DNA from: Cladophialophora immunda
Taxonomy: Eukaryota; Ascomycota; Eurotiomycetes; Chaetothyriales; Herpotrichiellaceae
NCBI RefSeq assembly: GCF_000835495.1
Contig: NW_015622545.1
Coordinates: forward strand, 2,062,777 to 2,126,776
DNA: 64,000 nt
Direction of reading: 5' to 3'
Position numbers and translations under genes: made by a program. The notes beneath the pieces are model-generated. The model saw only the letters and a list, made by a program, of their open reading frames with translations, did not search any database and was not told the origin of the DNA. Shown here one piece after another: positions 23,435-34,440 of this stretch (the first letter of the stretch is position 1; each line of letters begins with the position of its first letter).

Positions 23435-25734
23435 TCATTTATCTTGCGCGGTGCCGATGTCGAACCCCCAAGACCAGCCCAGGTCTACGTCGATGGCGCC
23501 GATATTCATCTCACCGGCGGAATGGTTTGCGTCACTCCCGGCCACCGACGGGGTGGGGTACGCGTTTGCCTGGCCGAAATACTGTTCTCGAAACCTCCAC
23601 GTCTCGTCGTGCAGCACGCTGGCACTCCCTCGGCTTCGGATCCTCAGCACCGGCTCTTCTCCACGGGCCGTGCTCGAGGCCCCCTCGACCCCGCGCCACA
23701 GCTTGGTGAGCACCTCCGTCGACCTGCCGGGGACGTCGTTGTTGGCCACCGATGCGCGGCGCAGGCAGGCCACGGCGCTGTTGAACGAGCGCTTCCCTTC
23801 CTCGAAATCCAAGTGTGGGGCGAGGCCGGAGCTGAGCAGCTTGGTGATGGTGAAGCACGCGAGGTTCAACAGATGGTACATCTGCGCCGGCGCGAAGGAA
23901 AGCAGGCCGGATGTGCCGTCGGCCTCGGATATCTTCGAGATGACGTCCAAGGCGCTGGAAAACGCCGCCAATAGGCCTTCGCGGCGTAGTCGGCCGCCTA
24001 CCTGCTCGAAAAACCAGAGCAAGCCTAATTGGAGGCGGACACCGGTGATGTAGACGTCGTTATCGGCTAGGCGGCAGAGTCAGCAGATGTCACATAGGTA
24101 GAAGGAATGCATTACCACTTATTCCGTGCCGAAGCTGCGTGTTGAGATCGTCCAGATCTCCCGCGAGCATGCTGATCAGTGTGGATTGGTCATGTCCGCG
24201 TTGACAGGTCGGGCTACGCATCACGTTGTTTGAGATCAGGGTCTCGATCTTGTTTGAGAACCTCTGGATCATAAGGCTATGTCTGAGACGCTCGGGCGGC
24301 GAGTAAATGGTGTTGGCCTGGCAACATCGGTCGACAAGCCAGTCAAACGGACGGATGGGTTGATAACCAAGGCTGGTGGCAGTACTGTTGACAATCAGCT
24401 CTCTGCAGGTTCCTTCACTTCAGGCAATCAAAACCCACGTTTGTGCAGCAATGTTGCAGGCTGCCCAGACATTGATCCGCTCATGTATCTCCTGCTGTGA
24501 CAAAACGGACTTTGTCCTGGAGAAGTCTTGGATTATCTCGGGCTGGTGAAGACCAAGTTGCATTGCCGCTTGAATTGCTATGCCGCTAAGAATGTAAATG
24601 TTCTCTGTAAATGGCGATGACGTTGGCAATGGCCAGGTGATTTGCAGGACAAGAGCCTGGATGGTCTGCAAGGAGTGAGGGCGGACCGCGATTACGGACC
24701 ACATTAACCCTGTTACCGGTGCAGAGAGGGAGGATAGTAGGGACAGATCTTCGGGGTAACGGCGAGCAGAAATCGCAATTACGGTCCAGAACAGTAGTGG
24801 GGACTCCTGGTAGTATCGGTCCGGTGACGCGGTAGGGTCGAGAATCTCGACATATTTGTGGTAGCGGAAGAAGTATCTATTGTCCGTCAGATAATTAGCC
24901 TGGGACGACAGGAAGGCTAGCTCGTCGAAGCACCTACTGTTCGAACAGATGGTCGATTTGGTCTGGAGTCAGGCGAACCGTGTCAATAGATCTTTCAAGT
25001 GTCGCACGATCTCGATCGGGAGGTGGCTGCGATGGATCATCTCCATTCAGCAATGAGAAATCTAAAAGGTGAGATTCTTGCTCAGCCACGGCAGGCTGCC
25101 TGTCAGATGGCTCCGTGAGCAAGTGGTTCTTCTCAGGTGGAGATCTTCCCGAGCCAATGGGGTCTCTGGGAGTGAAGTGCCATTCGCCCAGAGGCATTGA
25201 TGGAGTTGAGGCTGGTGCTGAAAGAATTGGGCCAGGTGAGAGGATGCTTGCGGTGCCTGATGGGCGCTGTTGGCTGCTTTGGCGCAATTGCTGCAGTTCC
25301 TTCTGAAGTTCTTGAATCTTACTATATTGGCCGTTAGTGGCTTTGATCACTTTTCTTTCCCTTTCTCCTGGACGCTTTTTGATAGTTTCTGGTTGATAGA
25401 GACACCTACGCATTTTTGTTGAACCGCTGATAGTGTTGATCAACCTGACATTGAAGGTTGAGTCGCCGACAACGTGTACAGGGAAAGACCGGCGCATCGC
25501 AGCGTAGCTGTGAGCAATGTGAGGGCAAATCTCTAACAGCATCTTCGGCACAATCACTGATATCAACTGGACTCTCGTTCCGGGGGAAGTGAGCCTCACC
25601 TTTGCTTGATGGCACTCAATGCAAACCCGGCGTCTCCGTTTGGCCCGCGGCCTCTGGGCCACTTCAGCGGGGTCTCCTCCTGGCAGCGGTTCGGATTGGT
25701 CTTCGCGGACGACCGCTTGAGCCTCGTTAGCCAT
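23435..25734 (-). CDS. Zn2Cys6 transcription factor of the hydratase/lyase cluster
   Basis: Six exons are inferred: 25734-25600, 25507-25410, 25321-24938, 24876-24439, 24402-24116 and 24066-23435, giving 657 aa. The zinc cluster is complete: Cys38, 41, 48, 55, 58 and 65, spacing CX2CX6CX6CX2CX6C, split by the first intron after CIECHQAK. A basic KRRRR patch precedes it. A leucine-rich coiled coil follows (QELQKELQQLRQ), consistent with dimer formation. The middle carries a fungal_trans-like region (YFFRYHKYVEILDP, then GIAIQAAMQLGLHQPE). The resemblance in architecture is to regulators of small-molecule catabolism. Its start faces the permease gene at 26031 across about 300 bp, so it may control that gene and itself. 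Target and inducer are unknown. Confidence 0.85.
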
Positions 25735-26030
25735 GGTATAACTGTCAGACTAAGCCGATGATGCGAGCGCGGGCGAACAAGTAGTTGGCTTCTCGAGACA
25801 GAGAGCGGAAGAAGGCTGCGGATAGAATTGACTTCGTTCGCCCGAGCGCGGAAACCGATGTCGGAATTAGATCTCGCCCCACGGTGGTCTGTTTCCCCAG
25901 CCTGTCCCCAGATTCTGGACTCTGGAGCCCTGATTCGTGGAGGCGTCCAGAAACAATATAAATGATGAAGAAGGCACATCCCTCCGGCTTCCTTGCACCA
26001 TAAATCCTTTGTCACTGACATTGCGCAGTC
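25735..26030. promoter_or_regulatory. Divergent promoter of regulator and permease with CGG-N10-CGG
   Basis: Contains a direct CGG repeat with a 10-bp gap, at 25849-25851 and 25862-25864. Such pairs are a usual target form for Zn2Cys6 dimers. The motif is short and chance occurrence is possible. Confidence 0.4.
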
Positions 26031-27877
26031 ATGGACACTGACCTCAAACCAGACGCCAAGGCCACCGTTGCTGAGGAGCACCTCCACATCGAGGTGACCG
26101 ACAAGCATTCTTTCGACGAACATGCCGAAGTGGTCGACAAGAAGGCCGAGCGGGCTCTGAAACTCAAGTCGGACCTTCTGATTCTCCCCATCATGTCGCT
26201 GACTTATCTGATCGCCTACATGGTAAGCCTGTTATTTTTGGATACTTCACATCAAGTCCACTGTTAACTAGCATGCTCAGGACCGCAACAATCTCGGCAA
26301 TGCGAAGATCATGACCTTCACCAAGGACACCCATCTCACAAGCAAGCAATTCTATAACTGTCTTACGTTCTTCTGTATGGAATTTCACTCCGTTCGGGCA
26401 TTGTGATGGTCTATTCTGACGCAGGCCGTAGATGTGGGTTACCTTACATGCATGCTCGCTGGCAACCTGGCTCTCAGGGCCTGGGGACCTGACAGAACCA
26501 TCGGGGGGGCCTGCGTGTTCTTCGGTGCGATTGTTTGCGGCTTATCTCAAGCGAAGAACTACGGCTCCGTCATGGCCCTTCGAGTGCTGGTAGGCTGCGG
26601 AGAAGCCTTTATTCAAGGAGGCGGTCTCTATTTAAGCTTGTGGTATAGCCGGCATGAGCTGGCCACCAGAGCGGGTATGGTTCTCTGAGACTCTTGACAG
26701 ATAGAACATGGCTAAACAGACATTTGCGCAGCGATTTACTACTCGACCTCGACGATTAGCGGGTGCTTCAGCGGCCTAATTGCCTATGGTGCCCAAAAAG
26801 GCCTCGATGGCACGCATGGAATGTCCTCGTGGCAGTGGCTCTTCTTGGTCGAGGGAATCCCTTCAATTGCGGTGGGCATATTGATCTTGCTCCTTCTTCC
26901 TCAATTTCCCGACAGATTGAAGAAGCATTGGCTTTTTACGGAGGATGAGATTGCTCTCGCTGTCTCTAGGGCGAGTGGTAAGTCTTTGATGCGAGAAGAA
27001 TGAACGACTCAGGCCTTTGACTCGCGAATACAGCCTACAACGTAGCAGGAGCAAAAATCAAGTGGTCAGATGTACTGCGTGCTCTCAGGGAGCCGAAAAC
27101 GTGAGGCCCATCCCTGACAGACACTCTCTTTGCCGCTCCCTGTGCATGACGCTAATTTGCATCTGCAGGTACATGGTAGCTTGCATCTATGGCGGTGTTG
27201 GCATGGGATCTGCTGCAGTCGGCAACTTCCTACCGTCCATTATCAAGTCGTTTGGTTACTCAGCGAGTATGGTTACCTTCCAAACAAATTTCTGCCTTGG
27301 GCTAACACAGTCTCACCCAGTCCATTCTCAGCTTTTCACAGTCATTCCATATGCCTGCGCGACGGTGTCTTTGGTCGCGGTCAACTATGTCTCGGATCGA
27401 TTTCGGCGCAAAGGCATATTCGTTGCCGGATGTCTCGTCCTGTCTATCGTGGGCTATATCATTCTGATGACCATCACAAACAACGCGGGCCGCATTGTGG
27501 CCACTTGCCTGGTGGTCAGTGGCATCTACCCAGCCATCATTCTGGTGTTCTCTTGGGCCAATACCAACAGCTGTGGGTATACCAAGAGAGCAACGTCGTG
27601 GGCAGTGGCCGGCATTTTTGCTCAGTGCTTTTCCATTGCGGCTTCGCAAGTCTACACCGACGCCCCAAGGTATCTCAAGGGGCACGGTGTGATGTTGGCC
27701 TTTCTCAGTCTTAGCTTGATCAATACGCTTGCATTGTATTTGTGGATGAAGCGGGCGAATGCGAAGAAGGAAGAAATCGAACTGGATTACAGGCAGAGGG
27801 GTATTGCCCACCCACACTACTCGACTTCATTGGAGGACGAAGGTGATGGGCATATCAGATTCCGATACGTGCTCTGA
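26031..27877 (+). CDS. MFS anion:cation symporter (Dal5/allantoate permease type)
   Basis: Seven exons: 26031-26222, 26281-26374, 26432-26674, 26732-26977, 27034-27100, 27169-27266 and 27321-27877, giving 498 aa. About 45 hydrophilic residues precede twelve expected membrane helices. Family motifs are LTYLIAYMDRNNLGNAK in helix 1, RVLVGCGEAFIQGGGLYLSLWYSRHE around helix 4, EGIPSIAVGILILLLLPQFP, and a central loop ending in KWSDVLRALREPK. The second half has VNYVSDRFRRKG and the WANTNSCGYTKRATSWA segment seen in members that carry carboxylates, vitamins or allantoate. It probably sits in the plasma membrane and imports an organic anion by proton symport. Divergent placement beside the Zn2Cys6 gene ties it to the hydratase/lyase/epoxide-hydrolase group. 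The substrate is unknown. Confidence 0.88.
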
Positions 27878-28985
27878 GCGAGACAACCAAGGTTGTTCCT
27901 GCGCTTCAATGGCCAACAATCCAGGACACAGCGCTTAGGTAGCCACAAACATCTTGACATTCCCTGGAGCTTCTAAATTTGTCGAGATAGCTGGTAGTTT
28001 TATATTGAATAGAACCTCGCAAGTCCTTCGCTGTGATTTCGATCCTCTACGGAGTACAACGTGCTAGTTATAGCCTGGCCCCTTTGATGCCAACTGAAAA
28101 TTTAGGCGGCAGGGAACAGTTACGTGGGTATAGAGAGGAACAAGGCACCACTCTCCATACTATGTTTTGTAGCCCATGGGTGCTTGTATTTTAACGCAGA
28201 CCTAGAGCTTTCGGTGCTTGGGCTACTTATTTGCCCGTGTTATATTCCCTGCTGAATGAGGAAGGCTTCAACTGCGGACCCTGTCGCACCGCTAGGCCCA
28301 AGCCCACCGAGAGTGCACAATTGGACCTCGGTTTGTTGCCCAGAGGCTGCTTAGAGATGCTTCGCCTAGTTAATACTCGGGGTTAGAAGTAGGCTGCGCG
28401 CACTCACGAGGATCAAATCGAGTTTAGCGAACTAGTGTTTCGTTCGCAAGGAACTCTTACGAGGAGGCCAGAACAAGGGCATAGAACAAGACATAGTACG
28501 CAGGTAAGTCCGGGCAAATATTATTTTAATATGCCTACGGCCATAAGCCCACGATTACGATCTAACAATAGTTAGTTAGGGTCTTGATTCTCTCGTTGGC
28601 ACACCGTCTTCCATGCCTGTGGACCGGTCCCCAATAAGGCTGTGCCTCCAAATAATATTGCAATTAGCTGGAATATTAGTGGACGATGGTATCCAAAGAG
28701 AAGTTCAATAGTGGGAAATCCTTCGATGGCGAAGCGGGAATTGATGGCGATTGTCGCATGCAGAGCCTTAAGGTCCTCAATCCACACTCGGGACTCACTG
28801 CGGCTGCTGCGAACAGATGGCAAAAATGGGGGTTTCTTCAATTTCTTGAATGTCGAGAAGAAAAAGGTCGAGACTTCCAGTGTCTCTTTTTAAGCGATTG
28901 TTCTTGTCCTGACTCTTTTGTCTCTTGCAAACGCGCTTCAGGTTGACTGGATTCCATTCCTGACACGTTGTCACCCCACGAAAGC
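27878..28985. other. Spacer between permease and CobW-type GTPase
   Basis: 1.1 kb with no supported gene. A hydrophobic minus-strand frame at 28572-28841 lacks an ATG and family motifs and was not called. Confidence 0.45.
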
Positions 28986-31233
28986 ATGGCTGTGATGACA
29001 CGACAGAGGGCTAGATCCAGCCCAGGCCTGAGCGAGCGAAGACCTATACCGGTAACATTGGTCTCTGGGTTTCTGGGGAGCGGCAAGACGACACTTCTCA
29101 AGAACATCCTGACCTCTGACCAGCACTCGCTGCGGATCGCGGTCATTGTCAATGACATGGCCGCCCTCAACATCGATGCATCCCTGATCAAACGCCATGT
29201 GGTCTCCCAGACCCAAGAACGGCTGATACAGATGGAGAACGGATGCATCTGCTGCACGCTTCGAGGCGACTTGCTTGAAGAGCTGGCCAAGTTGGCCCGC
29301 AACCGGGAGTGCGAATACATCTTGATTGAGAGCACGGGGATCAGCGAACCAATGCAGGTGGCAGAGACATTCACGGAGGAGTTTGCGCAGGCCATGATCG
29401 AAGCGGCCAATGACGGCTCGCTAGAGGGCCAGGAGGACGATGAGAGGGTCTTGAAAGAGATGTATGACACCGGTTAATGCACAACCCACCAATTCCCACG
29501 ATGTCCGGCTGAAAGAATTGGTCTGGTAGGGCGGATCTGGGTGGTTTGCAAAACATCGCCAAACTCGACACTCTTGTGACCATTGTCGACGCGTTCAATT
29601 TCTTCCACAACTTTGCCACCACCGAATTCATCACCGACCGGTGGGGGAAGGACGGCGTTGATCCCGAAGACGAGCGCACCATCACGGACTTGATGGTTGA
29701 TCAGATGTAAGTGTGTTTGCCTGTCGACATAACAGCCCAGCAAATGCCCCTTATGAGACCGTGGCTAATCTGTACATGGCGATCAGAGAATTCGCCAATA
29801 CCATCATCCTCAACAAGACCGACAGCGTGGACATGGCGACAAGGTCTCGGATCAGGGCCATCGTCCACCAACTGAACCCCGCCGCGAAGGTCTTGGAATG
29901 CAACTACTCCAAGGTCGACCCGCGAGAAGTTATCAGCACCGAGACGTTCTCGTTCGAAAAGGCCGCAACGAACATGGGCTGGCTCCAGAGTCTCCACGAC
30001 CTCAACAAGCGAGAGATCAATGGCCAGATCAAGATCGCTCCCAAGCCGGAGACTGAAGAGTGAGTGTCCCACAGAGACAGATATAGCGCTCAGGTACCCT
30101 GTGTTCTAGGGTTATTGATGAAGTCTACTAGGTACGGTATTTCCAGCTTCGTCTACCGTGCGCGGCGGCCCTTCAACCCACGACGTCTGTACAGGCTGAT
30201 ACACGACAAGTTTGTCATCATGGAGGGTCAGATCGTGGATCCGGAAGAGGATGAGGAAGGGAAGGAAGTGGGTGAGCAAAGCGGAAGTGAAGACGATGAC
30301 ATGGAAGTGGAAAGCGCCGAAGAGCTGTCCTCGGATACTAGCGATGGTGATCCCATGACCCCGGCAATCGCTGACAGAGGGGTTGCAGACACTGACGATG
30401 TCGTTTATCCAGACGCAATTCAAGCGGAAGATCAAGATGACACTGACGATTTTTCCAAATCCATTGATCCAAAGGTACGCCCGGTGTCTTGGCCATGTTT
30501 CAAGGGTTGTCGTTATTGCTGACGTCCGACCCTCACGCAGGTCGTCGCCGGTAACAAGAAGGCAAACCCCATCTTTGCCGGCCTCTTGCGTTCCAAGGGG
30601 TTCATCTGGCTCGCCACCCGTCCGTTCTTACACGGAGAATGGAGCCAGGCCGGGACCATGCTGACCTTGCAGGGTGGTGGCCCTTGGTTCTGTGCTCTTG
30701 ACGACGGTATGAACCCATTCTTCCTTTCCCTCCAGCTGATTTCACCATGGTTGCTTGAACATATAGATGCCGGCAACATGGTTAGTTGAAACATACTGAC
30801 CACGTTTCTAAAGCCCACTGGCCCACCGACCCCGACACACGCCGCAGCATTGAAGCCGACTTTGCCGAACCCTGGGGCGACCGACGACAGGAGATCGTGT
30901 TCATCGGCGAGAAACTCGACACCGCAGGTCTAAAGGCTGAATTCGACGGATGTCTGTTGACGGATCCTGAAATGCGCAAATGGGAGAAGATCATGAAGTC
31001 TACCGAGGATAGGGAGGTGGTCCATGACAAGTTGGCTAATGTCTTTGAAGGTGAGCCTTTTCATCTAACAATCGGAGTTTCTCAACTGACACATGACAGA
31101 TGGCTTTGAGGATTGGCCTGAGCTCGTGCACGAGGAGGACGAGGAGGACGGTCACAACCACGAGCATCAGCATCGAGTTCAGAACCAGCAGCGCATAAAG
31201 CCGGGGAAAGAACTCCAAACGAAAAACAAGTAA
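28986..31233 (+). CDS. COG0523/CobW-type GTPase (putative metal chaperone)
   Basis: Seven exons: 28986-29461, 29530-29706, 29787-30059, 30132-30474, 30541-30706, 30814-31050 and 31100-31233, giving 601 aa. Walker A is SGFLGSGKTT (27-36), the metal-binding CxCC is GCICC (Cys87, 89, 90), ESTGISEP is switch-like, and NKTD gives guanine specificity. The C-terminal CobW domain begins at YGISSFVYRARRPFNP and includes the RSKGFIWLATRP block. A highly acidic insert of about 80 residues (nt 30230-30465) separates parts of that domain, and the tail is His/Glu-rich (DGHNHEHQHR). The family binds Zn, Co or Ni and hands metal to client enzymes at the cost of GTP; eukaryotic ZNG1 supplies zinc to methionine aminopeptidase. 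This long form could be a paralogue. The sixth exon start assumes a 107-nt intron, which restores DDAHWPTDP. Confidence 0.87.
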
Positions 31234-32337
31234 ACCAAGGTGAGGAGGCAAAGGCAAGAGAATATTGAGGTGCGGGGCCTCCATCGACAATATAGCATAT
31301 TGACTTATATAGCGTGGGGATTTGCGGACTCGATTAGACTTCAAATATGATATAGTCGGCTTGGAATGCACTTTGTGGACAAAACTTCTCTACAAAAATG
31401 GCACGATCGATTAGATGAAAGTCAAGTCTGTGCTTGCTCGAGGCTGGCCACGGAGAGGCGCAGTGGCATTGCTCAACCAGGGGCAAGCCTGCAGAAGACG
31501 AGAAGCTTTCTGGAACAAACTTTTGAAGAATTGGGCTCAGCAAGAATAGGGGCCACAATTCCAACACGGGCCACCGCCTTTGTACTTTACGTGTTTATAG
31601 CACAGAGACAGCCTGCCACTGTAACAGGCCCGCCATTATCAGTCCCCAAAAATGGTCATAGCACTGGAGCTTGGAGGCAAAGTTGTGCATATCCTTCTGA
31701 GAGATCTTGGCAGCCGAATGCTCCACGGCAAATTCGTCATCGGCAAATGCGCAACAGTGTCGGCCGCGTCATGCCAGCGATACGTGTCTGTGGGGACACG
31801 GAGAAGAATCATCTCTTGAATGCTCTACTAGCCATCCAGAGAGCAACCAGCTCTCGCTTATCTGGAGGCAGGGGACTGCTAAAGCGCTAGGCCTACTCTC
31901 GTAAGGTAGGTGTAGGTGAGAGCACCACATCATCCTTTTGGTCATGGGTAAAAGCTATGGTGTGGGCGAAGCCTCGACCTGCGAAGCTGAGACAACGGGG
32001 TCTTAAGCATTTCACTACAATGGCCAAGCAATGTGTGCGTAATGCTTGACGACGGCGTCCATAGCCATTTTGCGGATGGCGACGATCTCGACCAATGCTC
32101 TCTTTGCTAATTCAAAGACAGATTGTCCAGGACCACACTCTGTCGTCAACAGGGTGTCGTTGATGGGGCCGGGATGAGGAGCGACAGTCTCTGGCAGCTT
32201 CTCGTGGAATTCTGCGGATGTGGACAGACTTATATAAACAGGTAGGTCGGAGGATGTCGTGACTTTCTGGAGCATCTCGCCCAAATCTAGTTGCTACCCA
32301 TTCCAGAGCTTGCAGCAATACATCGGACATACTCACC
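31234..32337. other. Spacer before the dioxygenase-like gene
   Basis: 1.1 kb; one plus-strand frame near 31366-31890 is open but shows no motif or codon bias. Nothing further supportable. Confidence 0.4.
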
Positions 32338-33576
32338 ATGGTCCAATACCTCTGTTTCCTCGTTGCTACTCTCCTTGCGGCCTCTGCAGTCATTGCCCAC
32401 CCGGGCCACGACGTGGCCGAGGAGGCCGTGGAAAGGGCAGAGTTCTTCAAGCGCAACCCACGAACGTTGCGGTCCTGCGCGTCCGCGTTGAGCAAAAGAG
32501 GACTGGAGTCGGCCAGCATTGCTCGCCGACGGGCCCTGGCCGACGACTTGCGCAAGCGCCGTGGTCTGGCCGGCAAACCTCTGATCCACCGACGAGACTT
32601 CAGCGCCTACAACTTCACGCACCAGAGCACCGACTCGGCCGTATCGCTGGACGTGGACGAGACGGTCCTCTTCGCGGACAACTCCTCGTGCGCGCTGCAG
32701 GCCGACGTCACCCAAGGCCCGTACTTTGTCAAGGGAGAGCTGATCCGCCCGAACCTGGTGGAGGACCAGCAGGGCGTCCCGCTCACGCTGGACATCCAAA
32801 TCATCGACACGACCACCTGCGAGCCGATCCCGGCTCTGTTTCTGGACATCTGGCACTGCAACTCCACAGGCGTGTACAGCGGCGTGGTTGCCTCGGGGAA
32901 CGGGAACAGCAACGACAGCACGAATCTCAACCAGACCTTTCTGAGAGGGATTCAGCAGACCGACGGGAACGGCATTGCCCAGTTCGAGACGCTTTTCCCA
33001 GGGCACTATACCGGTATGCGAAACCATTCACCCCCCACCCAACTGCATACAGGAGCTGTACTAATGAGGATTGTCCCAGGGCGCGCCAACCACATCCACG
33101 TCCTCACGCACAACCAAAACGCCACGACCGTCCGCGTGAACGGCACGTTACTCGGCACCAATGCGTCGGCCAACGTCCACGCCTCACATGTCGGCCAGCT
33201 TTTCTTCGACCAAGACCTCATTGCCCAGGTCGAGGCGGTTTCTCCTTACGCCACAAACACTCAAGAGTTGACGTTGAATTCGGAGGACAGTATCCTGGGT
33301 TCAGAAGCTGACAGCACCGATCCTTTTGTTGAGTACGTGCTGCTGGGAGACACGGTGCAGGACGGGATTCTGGCCTGGATCAGCATTGGAATCGATCCGA
33401 CCGAAGACGAGGAAGTCAGCAATGCCGCTACATACTACAAAGACGGGGGAGTAGCCTCGGATAACAACGCAATGGGAGGAGCAGGCGGAGGCAGTCCACC
33501 AAACGGCACTGCGGCTAGTCAGGGAGCACCCAGTGGGAGCCTGCCAGCGACCAGTTTGAGTCAGCCGAGTGCATAG
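32338..33576 (+). CDS. Secreted intradiol ring-cleavage dioxygenase-like protein
   Basis: Two exons, 32338-33013 and 33080-33576, giving 390 aa. A signal peptide of about 20 residues ends in ASAVIA before HPGHD. A propeptide-like stretch rich in KR/RR pairs follows, which Kex2-type proteases could cut. The catalytic domain (about 120-320) has TQGPYFVKGELIR, DIWHCNSTGVYSGV, and GHYTGRANHIHV. The last carries the likely Fe(III) ligands Tyr and His-x-His, with another Tyr in GPYF. The C-terminal 60 residues are Gly/Ser/Ala-rich and may link to the wall. Family members with this layout are extracellular catechol-type dioxygenases proposed to act on plant phenolics. Its neighbours give no clear pathway. 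Activity is inferred from ligand conservation only. Confidence 0.88.
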   Translation: MVQYLCFLVATLLAASAVIAHPGHDVAEEAVERAEFFKRNPRTLRSCASALSKRGLESASIARRRALADDLRKRRGLAGKPLIHRRDFSAYNFTHQSTDSAVSLDVDETVLFADNSSCALQADVTQGPYFVKGELIRPNLVEDQQGVPLTLDIQIIDTTTCEPIPALFLDIWHCNSTGVYSGVVASGNGNSNDSTNLNQTFLRGIQQTDGNGIAQFETLFPGHYTGMRNHSPPTQLHTGAVLMRIVPGRANHIHVLTHNQNATTVRVNGTLLGTNASANVHASHVGQLFFDQDLIAQVEAVSPYATNTQELTLNSEDSILGSEADSTDPFVEYVLLGDTVQDGILAWISIGIDPTEDEEVSNAATYYKDGGVASDNNAMGGAGGGSPPNGTAASQGAPSGSLPATSLSQPSA

Positions 33577-34440
33577 ACGATGATTTCGTTTCGTTCTGCA
33601 TTGTTATCGCATCTAGTGGTTTTACTCCCGGTAGAAGACCACGCAGCGATCGTTGAGGGGGTAAAGGTGTTCCAGGGATTTGATTATATGGTTGATAGTA
33701 TGTCCGTTCGAAACGCTTTGACCTCCTTCGTCAGAGACATACCTGCGTCACCTCGGGACCCAGTCGTGAAAGGATCGACGGGATGAGGCTCCAATCCGTA
33801 AGGCTGAGAAGGCGCAGTCCATAGCTTCTACTTCGTAACTTGCGCAGGTCCTGTGGCTCCATCGGCTTCAATTACTTGTCGCCTGCTTTGCGACGTGCCT
33901 GAGGCTCAAAGCCTAGAAAACACAGGGGAAAGTGTTGATGAGGAGAAAGCACGGAGGCGACGAAGCACCGTAAGGGAAGGGAGATAGGATCCTTGCAGGG
34001 AAAGAGGCGTGAGATCATGATTGTCAAGTCTCGCCAGGGCGTAGAATATTCTGGCTAACGGTTTGAAGTCTTTGTGGGATTCTCTGCAAGAGTATCTGGA
34101 GGTGAGCCACTGCATCTTAGTGGCCTGGGGTGGAAGAAGGCTGGAGCTTCATTCCTATCCCCACGGAGCGGGCAAAAGCTCGGCATCTCCAACTCCCCAG
34201 CCCAGGTTTCTCCCATTGACTTACCCTCTCCAGATTTATTCCGAGGTTATCTAAGGTGCTGTAATGGAACTCCATCTGAACCCTTCTGCAAATTCCTGCA
34301 CCAAATCAGCTGACCTTCGCTTTCGCCCTGAGCCGGAGTTCATGTTGTACATCAGTGTGATTCAGAGAACACAGAAGGGCGCGTGGGACTCTTGCTTTCG
34401 TAGATTTGTCCGTGTTGATTGATTGTTGATTGTGAGCACA
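33577..34440. other. Spacer between dioxygenase-like gene and carboxylase beta
   Basis: About 860 bp; no gene, tRNA or repeat recognised. Confidence 0.45.

Noticed and set aside
24090..24272. Separate small gene inside the Zn2Cys6 regulator region
   Set aside because: It is an internal part of exon 5 of the same regulator, in frame with its neighbours after splicing.
28572..28841. Hydrophobic minus-strand frame of about 90 aa
   Set aside because: It opens with TTG, lacks motifs or splice context and sits alone in a spacer; chance frame more likely.
30707..30813. Alternative small exon (ATGCCGGCAACATG) within an intron of the CobW gene
   Set aside because: It has possible splice ends but breaks the frame into the conserved HWPTDP block; a single 107-nt intron fits better.
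31366..31890. Plus-strand frame of about 170 aa in the spacer before the dioxygenase-like gene
   Set aside because: No domain, no supporting splice sites and poor codon usage.
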